A stretch of DNA of 64,000 nt from Streptomyces sp. P9-A2 (GCF_036634175.1 NZ_JAZIFX010000001.1:2790001-2854000), one strand, 5' to 3'; positions 16,302 to 25,336 are shown, counted from the first letter of the stretch. A program made the numbers and translations. Notes: generated by a model from the letters alone, not told the origin.

Positions 16302-17830
16302 CGAGGAGGCCCCGGCGTTCACGCCGGGGAGGAATCGCATTCCATGACAGCGGCGCGGGACGTCGCGGCGTCCCGCCCCCTCTGAGCGTGGAGTGTCGCT
16401 GTGGCTTGCCGGGTGGGGCCGCGGGTGTGGGCGAACGTGCGTGCCCGTGTTCGCTGGTGGGGGTGGTCGGGGCGGGAGAGGGGTGCGGGTGTGCGGATCT
16501 CGTGCGTATGGTCGCCTCGCAGGGTCGGCGCGGCCGGAATGCGGACGGGGGTGAGGGCGTGGCGCACGCAGCAGGGGCCGACAGGGCGGGGCGTGCCCGG
16601 TACACCTACCGGCTGCGGGTGTCGTCGACCGCCCGCACCGCCCTGCTCGCCGAGTGGGACCGATGCCGCTGGGTGTGGAACGAATGCGTGGCCAAGTCCC
16701 GGCAGGTGCACGCCCGCAATCGCGCGCACCCGGACGACAGGCTGACGTGCGGCCCGGCCCGGCTCGACAAGATGCTGACCGAGGCCCGTGCCCGTACGCC
16801 ATGGCTCCGCGACGGCGCGAGCGTGCCGCAGCAGCAGACCGTCCGGGACTTCGCCACGGCGCGTTCCAAGGCGCTGAAGGACATCGACAAGCGTCTCCCG
16901 GTGAAGCGACGTGCGGGAATGCCGCGCCACAAGAAGAAGCGCGAGGCCGCCCCGAGCCTGAACTACACCACCCGGGGCTTCCGCCTGAAGGACGGCCGTC
17001 TGCACCTGGCAGGCGGGATCGCCCTGACGGTGGTGCGGTCGCGGGACCTGCCCTGCGCACCCTCGTCGGTGCGCGTGTACCGGGACAGCGTCGGCCACTG
17101 GTACGCGTCGTTCGTCGTCGCCATCGAAGTCCAGCCGCTCCCGGAGACGGGCGCTGTGATCGGCGTGGACTGGGGCGTCAAGCAGACTGCGACCACCACG
17201 TCCGACGCGCACGACCTGCCGCACGCCCGGCACGGGAAGAACGCCGCCCAGCGCCTCGCCCGCTATCAGCGGATGATGGCCCGCCGCAAGCCCGCACGCG
17301 GGCATGCTGCGTCCAAGGGCTACCGGCGGGCGCAGGCGCAGGCCGCGAAGCTGCACAAGAAGGTGGCCCGGCAGCGGCAGGACACCGCCCGCAAGTGGGC
17401 CAAACGCGTCGTGACCGACCACGACGCAATCGCCGTCGAGGACTTCCGGCCGAAGTTCCTCGCCCACACCACCATGGCCCGCAAGGCCGCCGACGCCGCG
17501 ATCGGCGCCACCAAACAGGCCCTGATCGAGATGGGCCGCAAGCACGGGCGGGACGTCCGCCTGGTGCACCCCGCGCACACCACCATGGACTGTGCGTCGT
17601 GCGGAGCGAGAACCAAGCACGCACTGCCACTGTCGGAACGTACCTACACCTGCACCGCCTGCCAGGCCGTCTCCCCCAGAGACAAGAACTCCGCACGCGT
17701 GATGCTCGTCCGGGCTGGTCTCAACCCGGCTGGTGCTGAGGGCGTAAGACCCCCGGGAGCGCTGCTCCCGGCGGCAGCCTGAGCCAGGAATCCCCCTCCT
17801 TCTCCAGGAGGGGGAGGATGTCAAACAATG
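16302..17830 (+). mobile_element. TnpB-only IS200/IS605-type element
   Basis: A single tnpB lies between two subterminal hairpins: left 16310-16318 with 16321-16329 (9-bp stem), right 17792-17800 with 17806-17814 (9-bp stem, TCTCC loop) followed by GGATGTCAA. There is no tnpA Y1 transposase, so movement would need one in trans. The exact ends are approximate because this family makes no target duplication. Confidence 0.7.
16559..17782 (+). CDS. tnpB: TnpB RNA-guided nuclease of an IS605-type element
   Basis: 407 residues from GTG 16559 (GGGGGTGAGG upstream; ATG 16508 is an alternative). The RuvC-like triad is visible: Asp in VIGVDWGVK (residue 204), Glu in IAVEDF (294), Asp in SPRDKNSARVML (375). 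Between the last two is a zinc ribbon, CASCG and CTAC. The N-terminal helix WDRCRWVWNECVAKS is standard. TnpB proteins cut DNA guided by an RNA from the element's right end, aiding element retention. All catalytic residues are present, so it may be active. Confidence 0.92.
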   Translation: MAHAAGADRAGRARYTYRLRVSSTARTALLAEWDRCRWVWNECVAKSRQVHARNRAHPDDRLTCGPARLDKMLTEARARTPWLRDGASVPQQQTVRDFATARSKALKDIDKRLPVKRRAGMPRHKKKREAAPSLNYTTRGFRLKDGRLHLAGGIALTVVRSRDLPCAPSSVRVYRDSVGHWYASFVVAIEVQPLPETGAVIGVDWGVKQTATTTSDAHDLPHARHGKNAAQRLARYQRMMARRKPARGHAASKGYRRAQAQAAKLHKKVARQRQDTARKWAKRVVTDHDAIAVEDFRPKFLAHTTMARKAADAAIGATKQALIEMGRKHGRDVRLVHPAHTTMDCASCGARTKHALPLSERTYTCTACQAVSPRDKNSARVMLVRAGLNPAGAEGVRPPGALLPAAA

Positions 17831-17898
17831 CTCAGGTCGTATGACGCCATCCCACCACCGACAGCCCGGAACTTGTGCGGTGATCCGCAAGAAACTGC

Positions 17899-18063
17899 CT
17901 AGCCCTCTTCGGAGCGGGTCCGCCCGCGTCGCCGCAGCGGGGCCGTCGCCCACATCGTCAGGCCGACCAGGGACAGGATCACCGCACCTCCGATGACGGT
18001 GGGGACTGCCACCATGAGGAAGAAGGTGAGCAGCAGCTCCACTCCCGCCGGCTCCTCGCCCAT
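17899..18063 (-). CDS. Hypothetical small membrane protein, 54 residues
   Basis: A short protein (ATG 18063 with GGGAG 5 nt upstream; another ATG at 18084) with a hydrophobic stretch VELLLTFFLMVAVPTVIGGA continuing into a second segment, ending in an Arg-rich cytoplasmic tail. No family recognised. It is divergent from rbsR. Confidence 0.5.
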   Translation of the reverse strand: MGEEPAGVELLLTFFLMVAVPTVIGGAVILSLVGLTMWATAPLRRRGRTRSEEG

Positions 18064-18203
18064 CGTGCTCCCGCCCCGCTCCATGAACACCACGACGCCG
18101 GCCGGGAGTGATCGGTTCCGGCCCGCCGAGGGAAGGCTCCGGCGGCACCCCGCACCCCGGTCACGATTTGGTTTCGGCCGTCTTCACCCCTTGTTTCCCC
18201 TCG

Positions 18204-18217
18204 TGTAATCGATTCCA
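18204..18217. promoter_or_regulatory. rbs operator-like box 1
   Basis: TGTAATCGATTCCA contains the dyad AATCGATT, the form expected for a LacI-family dimer site. An identical copy starts 33 bp further on, about three helical turns, so the two could be bound on the same DNA face. It lies 50 bp before rbsR. Confidence 0.7.
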
Positions 18218-18236
18218 ATCCTTGGTGCACAGCCGA

Positions 18237-18250
18237 TGTAATCGATTCCA
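18237..18250. promoter_or_regulatory. rbs operator-like box 2
   Basis: Exact second copy of TGTAATCGATTCCA, ending 16 bp before the rbsR start and abutting its ribosome-binding site (AAGGAGGTGGAG). It is likely the autoregulatory operator of RbsR, blocking initiation when ribose is absent. Confidence 0.7.
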
Positions 18251-18266
18251 CAAGGAGGTGGAGGCG

Positions 18267-19355
18267 ATGGTGGGCATCAAGGATGTCGCCGCCGAGGCGG
18301 GCGTGTCCGTCGCGACGGTCTCCCGTGTCCTGAACGACCACGCGTCGGTCAGCGCGGCCGCGCGCGAGCGGGTGCTGGCCGCCGTCGAGACGCTGGGCTA
18401 CCGTCCGAACGCCGTCGCCCGGTCGCTGCGCACCCACCAGACCCGCACCCTCGGCCTGGTGATCAGCGACGTCATGAATCCGTACTTCACCGAGCTGGCC
18501 CGCTCCGTCGAGGAGGAGGCCCGCGCGCTGGGCTACAGCGTGATCATCGGCAACGCCGACGAGCGGCCCGACCTCCAGGACCACCACGTCACGACCCTGC
18601 TGGACCGCCGGATCGACGGGCTGCTGGTCTCCCCCACCGACGGCGGTTCGCCGCGGATGCTGGACGCCGCCCGCGCGGGGACGCCGATGGTCTTCGTCGA
18701 CCGGTGGATCCCCGGCGTGGACGTGCCCGTGGTCCGGTCGGACGGGCGGACCGCCGTACGGGACCTGGTGGCGCACCTGCACAGGCTCGGTCACCGGCGG
18801 CTCGCGATCATCGCGGGGCCGGCCGCCACCACGACCGGACGTGAGCGCGTCGACGCCTTCCGCGAGGCGCTCCGCGCGTACGGGCTCCCCCTCCCCGACG
18901 GCTACATCGGCCAGGGCGACTTCCAGGCCGACAGCGGCCGCCGGGTCACCGAGGGCTTCCTCGACCTGGCCGAGCCGCCCGAGGTCGTCTTCGCCGCCGA
19001 CAACCTGATGGCACTCGGCGCGCTGGACGCCGTCCGCGCGCGCGGGCTGCGGGTTCCCGAGGACATCGGGCTCGCCGCGTTCGACGACATCCCCTGGTTC
19101 GTGCACACCGATCCGCCGGTCACCGCGATCGCCCAGCCCACGGGCGACCTCGGACGGGCCGCCGTACGCGCGCTGGTCGACCGGATCGAGGGGCGGCCCG
19201 GCGAGTCCGTCACCCTCCCCGCCCGGCTCGTCGTACGCCGCTCGTGCGGCGAACCGGCCCCACAGCTCCCGGCCCCACAGTTCCCGGTCCCACGGCCCCC
19301 GGCGTCCGAACCGCCGGCACCCACCCAGTCCCCCGTACAAAGGAGTACGTCGTGA
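18267..19355 (+). CDS. rbsR: LacI-family repressor of the ribose operon
   Basis: 362 residues. The N-terminal HTH and hinge helix are classical: IKDVAAEAGVSVATVSRVLND and LGYRPNAVARSLR. The periplasmic-binding-like effector domain follows (LGLVISDVMNPYFTELARSV onward, VFAADNLMALGAL). A Pro/Ala-rich tail of about 30 residues at the C-terminus is unusual. First gene of the operon; its stop overlaps the rbsA GTG by 4 bp. Ligand assignment to ribose comes from the downstream genes. Confidence 0.93.
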   Translation: MVGIKDVAAEAGVSVATVSRVLNDHASVSAAARERVLAAVETLGYRPNAVARSLRTHQTRTLGLVISDVMNPYFTELARSVEEEARALGYSVIIGNADERPDLQDHHVTTLLDRRIDGLLVSPTDGGSPRMLDAARAGTPMVFVDRWIPGVDVPVVRSDGRTAVRDLVAHLHRLGHRRLAIIAGPAATTTGRERVDAFREALRAYGLPLPDGYIGQGDFQADSGRRVTEGFLDLAEPPEVVFAADNLMALGALDAVRARGLRVPEDIGLAAFDDIPWFVHTDPPVTAIAQPTGDLGRAAVRALVDRIEGRPGESVTLPARLVVRRSCGEPAPQLPAPQFPVPRPPASEPPAPTQSPVQRSTS

Positions 19356-20920
19356 GCAACCCGGACGAGTTGCTGCGCATCGAGGGCATCCGCAAGACCT
19401 TCCCCGGCGTGGTCGCCCTCGACAGCGTGGACTTCGACCTGCGCCGCGGCGAAGTGCACGTGTTGCTCGGTGAGAACGGCGCGGGCAAGAGCACCCTCAT
19501 CAAGATGCTGTCCGGCGCCTACACGCCCGACGAGGGCCGCATCCTGGTCGGCGGCGAGGAGGTGCGCATCCACGGTGCGCAGGACTCCGAGCGCCTCGGG
19601 ATCGCCACCATCTACCAGGAGTTCAACCTCGTACCCGATCTGACGGTCGCCGAGAACATCTTCCTGGGGCGGCAGCCGCGCCGCTTCGGGATGATCGACC
19701 GCAAGAGGATGGAAGCCGACGCCGCCGTCCTCCTGGAGCGGGTCGGCGTCAAGGTGCCGCCCTCCGCGCGGGTCCGCGAACTCGGCATCGCGCGCCTGCA
19801 GATGGTCGAGATCGCCAAGGCCCTGAGCCTGGACACGCGCGTGCTGATCATGGACGAGCCGACCGCCGTGCTGACCTCCGAAGAGGTCGACAAGCTCTTC
19901 TCCATCGTGCGCAGGCTGCGCGAGGACGGCGTGGGCATCGTGTTCATCACGCACCACCTGGAGGAGATCGCCGCCCTCGGCGACCGGGTCACGGTCATCC
20001 GGGACGGCCGGAGCGTCGGCCAGGTCCCGGCCACCACCTCCGAGGACGAACTCGTCCGCCTCATGGTGGGCCGGTCCATCGAGCAGCAGTACCCGCGCCT
20101 GCGGCCCGAGGCCGGGGACACCCTGCTCCGGGTCGAGGGGCTCACCCGCGACGGCGTCTTCCACGACGTGAGCTTCAAGGTGCACGCCGGTGAGGTCGTC
20201 GGCATCGCCGGGCTGGTGGGCGCGGGCCGTACCGAGGTCGTCCGCGCGGTGTTCGGCGCCGACCCGTACGACAGCGGGACCGTGACGGTCTCGGGCAGCG
20301 CGCTGCGCGCGCACGACGTCAACGCGGCGATGACGGCCGGGATGGGACTCGTCCCCGAGGACCGCAAGGGCCAGGGCCTCGTCCTGGACGCCTCGGTGGA
20401 GGAGAACCTGGGCCTGGTGACGATGCGTTCGGCCACCCGCGCGGGCCTCGTCGACCTCAAGGGGCAGCACACCGCGGCGGCCCGGATCGCCGAGCAGCTC
20501 GGGGTGCGGATGGCGGGCCTCGGCCAGCACGTGCGCACCCTCTCCGGCGGCAACCAGCAGAAGGTCGTCATCGGCAAGTGGCTGCTCGCCGACACCAAGG
20601 TGCTGATCCTCGACGAGCCGACGCGCGGGATCGACGTCGGCGCCAAGGTCGAGATCTACCAGCTGATCAACGAACTCACCGCGGCCGGCGCCGCCGTACT
20701 GATGATCTCCAGTGATCTGCCCGAGGTGCTCGGCATGAGCGACCGGGTGCTGGTGATGGCCCAGGGCCGCATCGCGGGCGAACTCCCGGCCGAGGGCGCC
20801 ACGCAGGACACCGTGATGGCCCTCGCGGTCGGCACCGGCACGGACACCGGCGCGGACACCGGCAGCAAGAACGACGACACCACCGATCAGACCGACAAGG
20901 AGGGCCCCCGTGGCCACTGA
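19352..20920 (+). CDS. rbsA: Ribose ABC importer ATPase (double NBD)
   Basis: 522 residues, two ATPase domains in tandem as in RbsA/XylG/MglA. First domain: GENGAGKSTLIK Walker A, LSLDTRVLIMDEP Walker B. Second domain: VGIAGLVGAGRTEVV degenerate Walker A typical of this family, TLSGGNQQKVV signature and VLILDEPTRGIDVGAK. Powers sugar import with the RbsC-RbsB fusion next door. GTG start overlaps the rbsR stop; the end overlaps rbsCB by 11 bp. Confidence 0.96.
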   Translation: MSNPDELLRIEGIRKTFPGVVALDSVDFDLRRGEVHVLLGENGAGKSTLIKMLSGAYTPDEGRILVGGEEVRIHGAQDSERLGIATIYQEFNLVPDLTVAENIFLGRQPRRFGMIDRKRMEADAAVLLERVGVKVPPSARVRELGIARLQMVEIAKALSLDTRVLIMDEPTAVLTSEEVDKLFSIVRRLREDGVGIVFITHHLEEIAALGDRVTVIRDGRSVGQVPATTSEDELVRLMVGRSIEQQYPRLRPEAGDTLLRVEGLTRDGVFHDVSFKVHAGEVVGIAGLVGAGRTEVVRAVFGADPYDSGTVTVSGSALRAHDVNAAMTAGMGLVPEDRKGQGLVLDASVEENLGLVTMRSATRAGLVDLKGQHTAAARIAEQLGVRMAGLGQHVRTLSGGNQQKVVIGKWLLADTKVLILDEPTRGIDVGAKVEIYQLINELTAAGAAVLMISSDLPEVLGMSDRVLVMAQGRIAGELPAEGATQDTVMALAVGTGTDTGADTGSKNDDTTDQTDKEGPRGH

Positions 20921-22865
20921 CACGCTCAAGAGCACGGGGGGCAAGGGCTCCGCCTCGGGCGGCCTGCGCCGCCTCCTGCTCGACAACGGGGCGCTCACCG
21001 CGCTCATCGTCCTCGTCATCGCGATGTCGGCGCTGTCCGGCGACTTCCTGACCGCCGACAACCTGCTCAACATCGGCGTCCAGGCGGCGGTCGTCGCGAT
21101 CCTCGCCTTCGGCGTCACCTTCGTGATCGTCTCCGCGGGCATCGACCTGTCGGTGGGTTCGGTCGCCGCCCTGTCGGCCACCGTCCTCGCCTGGAGCGCC
21201 ACCTCCGAGGGCGTCCCGGTGCCCCTGGCGGTGCTGCTGGCCATCGCCACCGGCATCGCGTGCGGCCTGGTCAACGGCGTCCTGGTGTCGTACGGCAAGC
21301 TGCCGTCGTTCATCGCGACGCTCGCCATGCTGTCGGTGGCCCGCGGTCTGTCCCTGGTGATCTCCCAGGGCTCGCCGATCCCGTTCCCCGACTCCGTCTC
21401 GCACCTCGGCGACACCCTCGGCGGCTGGCTGCCGGTGCCGGTGCTCGTGATGATCGTCATGGGCCTCATCACGGCGTTCATCCTCGGCCGTACGTACATC
21501 GGCCGCTCCATGTACGCCATCGGCGGCAACGAGGAGGCGGCCCGGCTGTCCGGGCTGCGGGTGAAGAAGCAGAAGCTCGCCATCTACGCGCTGTCCGGCC
21601 TGTTCGCCGCCGCCGCGGGCATCGTGCTCGCCTCCCGGCTGTCCTCCGCGCAGCCGCAGGCCGCGCAGGGCTACGAACTCGACGCGATCGCCGCCGTCGT
21701 CATCGGCGGCGCCTCCCTCGCGGGCGGCACCGGCAAGGCGTCCGGGACACTGATCGGCGCGCTGATCCTGGCGGTGCTGCGCAACGGCCTCAACCTCCTC
21801 TCCGTGTCGGCGTTCTGGCAGCAGGTCGTGATCGGCGTGGTCATCGCGCTGGCCGTGCTCCTGGACACCCTGCGCCGCAAGGCGGGGGCGACCCCGACCG
21901 CGTCCGGTGCGCCGGGCGGGGGCGACCGGAAGAAGCAGGCGGCGACCTATCTGCTCGCCGCGGTGGTCGCGGCGGCGATCGTCGGCGCGCTGTCCTTCCT
22001 GCACAACGGCTCCTCGGAGGGGAAGGCGCAGAAGGTCGGCCTGTCCGTGTCGACCCTCAACAACCCCTTCTTCGTGCAGATCAGGGACGGTGCCCAGGCG
22101 GAGGCGAAGAAGCAGGGCCTCGACCTGACCGTCACCGACGCGCAGAACGACGCCTCCCAGCAGGCCAACCAGCTGCAGAACTTCACCAGCGGCAGCCTCG
22201 ACGCGATCATCGTCAACCCGGTGGACTCGGACGCGGCGGGACCCGCGGTGCGCTCCGCCAACGAGTCGGACATCCCGGTCGTCGCCGTGGACCGCGGGGT
22301 CAACAAGGCCGAGACGTCCGCGCTGGTCGCCTCCGACAACGTGGCCGGCGGCCGGCAGGGCGCCGAGGCGCTCGCCGAGAAGCTGGGCGGCAAGGGCACC
22401 ATCGTGATCCTCCAGGGCCAGGCCGGCACCTCCGCCAGCCGCGAGCGCGGCTCCGGCTTCGCCAAGGGCCTCAAGGACTACCCGGGCATCAAGGTCGTCG
22501 CCAAGCAGCCCGCGGACTTCGACCGCACCAAGGGCCTCGACGTGATGACCAACCTGCTCCAGGCCCACCCCGACATCGACGGTGTGTTCGCCGAGAACGA
22601 CGAGATGGCGCTCGGCGCGATCAAGGCACTCGGCTCCAAGGCCGGAAAGTCGGTCCAGGTCGTCGGCTTCGACGGCACGCCGGACGGCCTCAAGGCGGTC
22701 GAGCAGGGCACGCTGTACGCGTCCGTCGCGCAGCAGCCGCGCGAACTGGGCAGGATCGCGGTGGACAACGCGCTGCGCGCCGCCGAGGGCAAGAAGATCG
22801 ACGAGACGGTGATGGTTCCGGTGAAGGTGGTCACGAAGGAGAACGTGGCCGAGTTCAGCGGCTGA
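20910..22865 (+). CDS. Fused ribose permease and substrate-binding protein
   Basis: 651 residues joining two normally separate subunits. Residues about 1-320 are an RbsC-type permease (FGVTFVIVSAGIDLSVGSVAAL, about ten membrane helices). A short linker (residues about 330-345) and another membrane helix (LLAAVVAAAIVGALSFL) tether residues about 375-651, an RbsB-like binding protein (VGLSVSTLNNPFFVQI, DAIIVNPVDSDA, GVFAENDEMALGAI, VGFDGTPDG). It lacks a lipobox because the permease anchors it. A similar bifunctional protein is known from S. coelicolor. GTG at 20910 with AAGGAGGGC upstream. Confidence 0.95.
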   Translation: MATDTLKSTGGKGSASGGLRRLLLDNGALTALIVLVIAMSALSGDFLTADNLLNIGVQAAVVAILAFGVTFVIVSAGIDLSVGSVAALSATVLAWSATSEGVPVPLAVLLAIATGIACGLVNGVLVSYGKLPSFIATLAMLSVARGLSLVISQGSPIPFPDSVSHLGDTLGGWLPVPVLVMIVMGLITAFILGRTYIGRSMYAIGGNEEAARLSGLRVKKQKLAIYALSGLFAAAAGIVLASRLSSAQPQAAQGYELDAIAAVVIGGASLAGGTGKASGTLIGALILAVLRNGLNLLSVSAFWQQVVIGVVIALAVLLDTLRRKAGATPTASGAPGGGDRKKQAATYLLAAVVAAAIVGALSFLHNGSSEGKAQKVGLSVSTLNNPFFVQIRDGAQAEAKKQGLDLTVTDAQNDASQQANQLQNFTSGSLDAIIVNPVDSDAAGPAVRSANESDIPVVAVDRGVNKAETSALVASDNVAGGRQGAEALAEKLGGKGTIVILQGQAGTSASRERGSGFAKGLKDYPGIKVVAKQPADFDRTKGLDVMTNLLQAHPDIDGVFAENDEMALGAIKALGSKAGKSVQVVGFDGTPDGLKAVEQGTLYASVAQQPRELGRIAVDNALRAAEGKKIDETVMVPVKVVTKENVAEFSG

Positions 22866-22883
22866 CACCGACGAGCGATCAGG

Positions 22884-22922
22884 ACCGGGGGCGGTCGGTC
22901 ATCACGACCGGCCGCCCCCGGA
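22884..22922 (+). terminator. GC-rich hairpin between rbsCB and rbsK
   Basis: CCGGGGGCGGTCGG pairs with the later CCGGCCGCCCCCGG with one G-U or mismatch, separated by a short loop. It lies in the 117-bp gap between the transporter and kinase genes. It has no T-tract and could attenuate transcription or protect the upstream mRNA. Confidence 0.55.
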
Positions 22923-22982
22923 CGACCGTGTGACTGTGCGACGACCGTATGACGACATGACGACCATGTGGGGAGCCATTCC

Positions 22983-23885
22983 ATGTACGACTACGACCTG
23001 TTGGTCGTGGGGTCGGCCAACGCCGACCTGGTGATCGGCGTCGAGCGCCGGCCGGACGCCGGGGAGACGGTGCTCGGCTCCGACCTGGTCGTCCACCCGG
23101 GCGGCAAGGGCGCCAACCAGGCGGTCGCCGCCGCCCGGCTCGGCGCCCGGACGGCCCTGCTGGCCCGGGTCGGCGACGACGCTCACGGGCGGCTGCTGCT
23201 GGACTCGCAGCGGGAGGCCGGGGTCGACACGGTCGGCGTGCTGGTGGGCGGGGCGCCCACCGGCGTCGCGCTGATCACGGTGGACCCGTCCGGGGACAAC
23301 AGCATCGTCGTCTCGCCGGGCGCCAACGGCCGGCTGACGCCCGATGACGTACGGGCCGCCGGGAGCCTCTTCCACGCCGCCAAGGTGGTCTCCACCCAGC
23401 TGGAGATCCCGCTGGAGACGGTGGTGGAGGTGGCGCGTTCGCTGGCGCCGGACAGCAGGCTGGTGCTGAACCCGTCGCCGCCGCAGCCCCTGCCGGGCGA
23501 GGTGCTGGCGGCCTGCGACCCGCTGATCGTCAACGAACACGAGGCGAAGGTGATCCTCGGCGAGGCGTGCGTCAGCGAGGAGCCCGAGGACTGGGCGCGG
23601 CTGCTGCTCGCGAAGGGCCCCCGCTCGGTGGTGGTGACGCTGGGCGGCGAGGGCTCGCTGGTGGCCTCGGCCGACGGGATCTCCCGTATCCCCTCGGTGA
23701 AGGTGCGGGCCGTGGACACCACGGGGGCGGGCGACTCGTTCACCGCGGCGCTGGCCTGGCGGCTGGGCTTGGGCGAGTCCCTGGCCGACGCGGCGGCCTA
23801 CGCGGCCCGGGTGGGAGCGGTGACGGTCACCAGGGAGGGCGCGCAGGTGTCCTTCCCGACCGCCGAAGAGGTCGCGGCGCTGTGA
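22983..23885 (+). CDS. rbsK: Ribokinase
   Basis: Phosphorylates ribose to ribose-5-phosphate. 300 residues of the PfkB family: VVGSANADLVIGV, the HPGGKGANQAVAAARLG substrate motif, NEHEAKVILG, and the VDTTGAGDSFTAALA anion-hole motif with the catalytic Asp. ATG 22983 has GGGGAG 9 nt upstream. Its stop overlaps the rbsD GTG by 4 bp. Confidence 0.96.
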   Translation: MYDYDLLVVGSANADLVIGVERRPDAGETVLGSDLVVHPGGKGANQAVAAARLGARTALLARVGDDAHGRLLLDSQREAGVDTVGVLVGGAPTGVALITVDPSGDNSIVVSPGANGRLTPDDVRAAGSLFHAAKVVSTQLEIPLETVVEVARSLAPDSRLVLNPSPPQPLPGEVLAACDPLIVNEHEAKVILGEACVSEEPEDWARLLLAKGPRSVVVTLGGEGSLVASADGISRIPSVKVRAVDTTGAGDSFTAALAWRLGLGESLADAAAYAARVGAVTVTREGAQVSFPTAEEVAAL

Positions 23886-24271
23886 GGAAGGGCGGAATCC
23901 TGAACCGGCACCTGTGCGGCGCACTGGCCGAACTGGGCCACACGGACCGGGTGCTGGTGTGCGACGCGGGCATGCCGATCCCGGACGGGCCGCACGTGGT
24001 GGACCTGGCGTTCCGGGCCGGGGTGCCGTCCTTCGCGGAGGTACTGGAGGGGCTGCTGGCCGAGCTGGTGATCGAGGGCGCGACGGCCGCCACCGAGATC
24101 CGCCAGGCCAACCCGGCCGCCGCGGAGCTGCTGGCAGGCCACTTCCCCGACCTCGACCTGGTCCCGCACGAACGCCTCAAGGAACTGACCGCCGGCGCCC
24201 GGCTCGTCGTCCGCACCGGCGAGGCCCGCCCGTACGCGAACGTGCTGCTGCGGTGCGGGGTGTTCTTCTGA
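23882..24271 (+). CDS. rbsD: D-ribose pyranase
   Basis: Interconverts beta-pyranose and furanose forms of ribose so RbsK can use the imported sugar. 129 residues: KGGILNRHLCGALAELGHTD with the catalytic His, VCDAGMPIPDG, VIRTGEARPYANV-like end (here VVRTGEARPYANVLL). Full length. GTG start overlaps the rbsK stop. Confidence 0.95.
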   Translation: MRKGGILNRHLCGALAELGHTDRVLVCDAGMPIPDGPHVVDLAFRAGVPSFAEVLEGLLAELVIEGATAATEIRQANPAAAELLAGHFPDLDLVPHERLKELTAGARLVVRTGEARPYANVLLRCGVFF

Positions 24272-24286
24272 ACGTCCCGCACGCTT

Positions 24287-24320
24287 CGAGGGGGCCCGGT
24301 CCGTCGACCGGGCCCCCTCG
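24287..24320 (+). terminator. rbs operon terminator
   Basis: Perfect 14-bp stem (24287-24300 with 24307-24320) and a 6-nt loop, 15 bp after the rbsD stop. It isolates the ribose operon from the secretion locus. Confidence 0.88.
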
Positions 24321-24645
24321 GTTCCCTCCCCGTCAGAACCTCTCGGATCCCCCCCGGGTCCCCCCACAGAAGTCCTGACAGCAAGTACGACCCGCGGGGT
24401 GCGGGGAGAGTTGTACGGTCTTCGCGAAAAAAACTTTCCCGGCCTTCAGCCGGCTGCGGGTACGGGTGCGGGTGCGGTACCGGGGGCCCACGACACCGTC
24501 GTCGCGCCCGAGCCGTAGGACGTTGTCCCCCTACATGTCCGGATCACGTCACATCGTGCTCAACGACGTTGCATCCGCGACGGGTTGTGCGACAGCATGT
24601 TCGAACAGGTTTGTGATGCGTACGTGACGCACGGGGGTGACACAC
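24321..24645. promoter_or_regulatory. Upstream region of the secretion locus
   Basis: 325 bp without a gene. It has an A-run (24427-24433, AAAAAAA) next to a CCGGC/GCCGG hairpin and then a more AT-balanced stretch at 24530-24640. The promoter of the secretion operon should lie here; no confident -35/-10 pair could be assigned. Confidence 0.4.
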
Positions 24646-24978
24646 GTGAAGTTCGACATGGGGTCCACGACCCTGTCGGATCTGGGCAAGAACACGGTCG
24701 GTTCGAGCACCGACCTGGGCACGCTGATCCGCATGCTCATCCAGGCGGCCGAGCCGCTGGAGGGCAAGTTCAACGGTTCCGGAAAGGTCGCCTTCGACTC
24801 GTTCAAGACGCGCGCGGACGAGATCACCGCCGCCCTGAACGACTCGCTCGGCGCGATCCTCGAAGGCCAGGGCGGTATGGACACCGCGTTCGGCACCGGT
24901 GACGTGGAGCAGCAGGACAACGCCCAGAAGAACATGGGCGCGGCGAACTTCGACGCGGCCCGCTTCGGCGCGCGCTAG
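24646..24978 (+). CDS. Small WXG100-like secretion substrate candidate
   Basis: 110 residues from GTG 24646 (GGGGGTGA 5 nt upstream; GTG 24637 also possible). Two predicted helices flank GKFNGSGKVAFD, where a WXG turn would be expected; the Trp is replaced by Phe-Asn-Gly. Sequence is uncharged in the first third and ends in a flexible tail (NMGAANFDAARFGAR). Size, position at the head of the locus and pairing with the next gene point to an EsxB-like partner. Confidence 0.7.
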   Translation: MKFDMGSTTLSDLGKNTVGSSTDLGTLIRMLIQAAEPLEGKFNGSGKVAFDSFKTRADEITAALNDSLGAILEGQGGMDTAFGTGDVEQQDNAQKNMGAANFDAARFGAR

Positions 24979-25024
24979 ACCGCCGGCCGGGGCAGGGACC
25001 GACAACCACAGGGGGTTTGTGACG

Positions 25025-25336
25025 ATGGGTCAGAATCTGGACCGCCGCTCCTACGACACCGGTGCGTCGAGCGAGGTGCAGGGTGGTCTGCAGGGCATCG
25101 TCGGCCAGTTGGAGCGCGTGCTGGCCGACCGCGACAAGGCAGTGAAGGCCGCCATGGCCGACTTCCAGGCCGACGGGGTCTCCGAGGAGTACCACGGCAA
25201 GGAACTGCGCTGGAACCGCGCGGCCGACGAGGTGCGCAGCATCATCCAACTGGTCCGCACCACCCTCGAGGACAACGACGGGACGGCCCAGGCGACGATG
25301 GCGAAGGCGCGGGCCGCGGTCGACAACATCGGCTGA
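25025..25336 (+). CDS. ESAT-6-like small protein
   Basis: 103 residues. Two long amphipathic helices (EVQGGLQGIVGQLERVLADR and ELRWNRAADEVRSIIQLVRT) around a central GVSEEYHGKE turn, the expected shape of ESAT-6/WXG100 proteins although WXG itself is missing. It lies 46 bp after the first small gene, so the two probably form a heterodimer exported by EccC. Confidence 0.78.
   Translation: MGQNLDRRSYDTGASSEVQGGLQGIVGQLERVLADRDKAVKAAMADFQADGVSEEYHGKELRWNRAADEVRSIIQLVRTTLEDNDGTAQATMAKARAAVDNIG

Noticed and set aside
18902..21583. Long minus-strand frame opposite the ribose operon
   Set aside because: Antisense to rbsR, rbsA and rbsCB, with no motif of its own.
24646..24978. Canonical WXG100 protein with a WXG motif
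   Set aside because: No Trp-X-Gly is present; called WXG100-like from size, helical pattern and context only.
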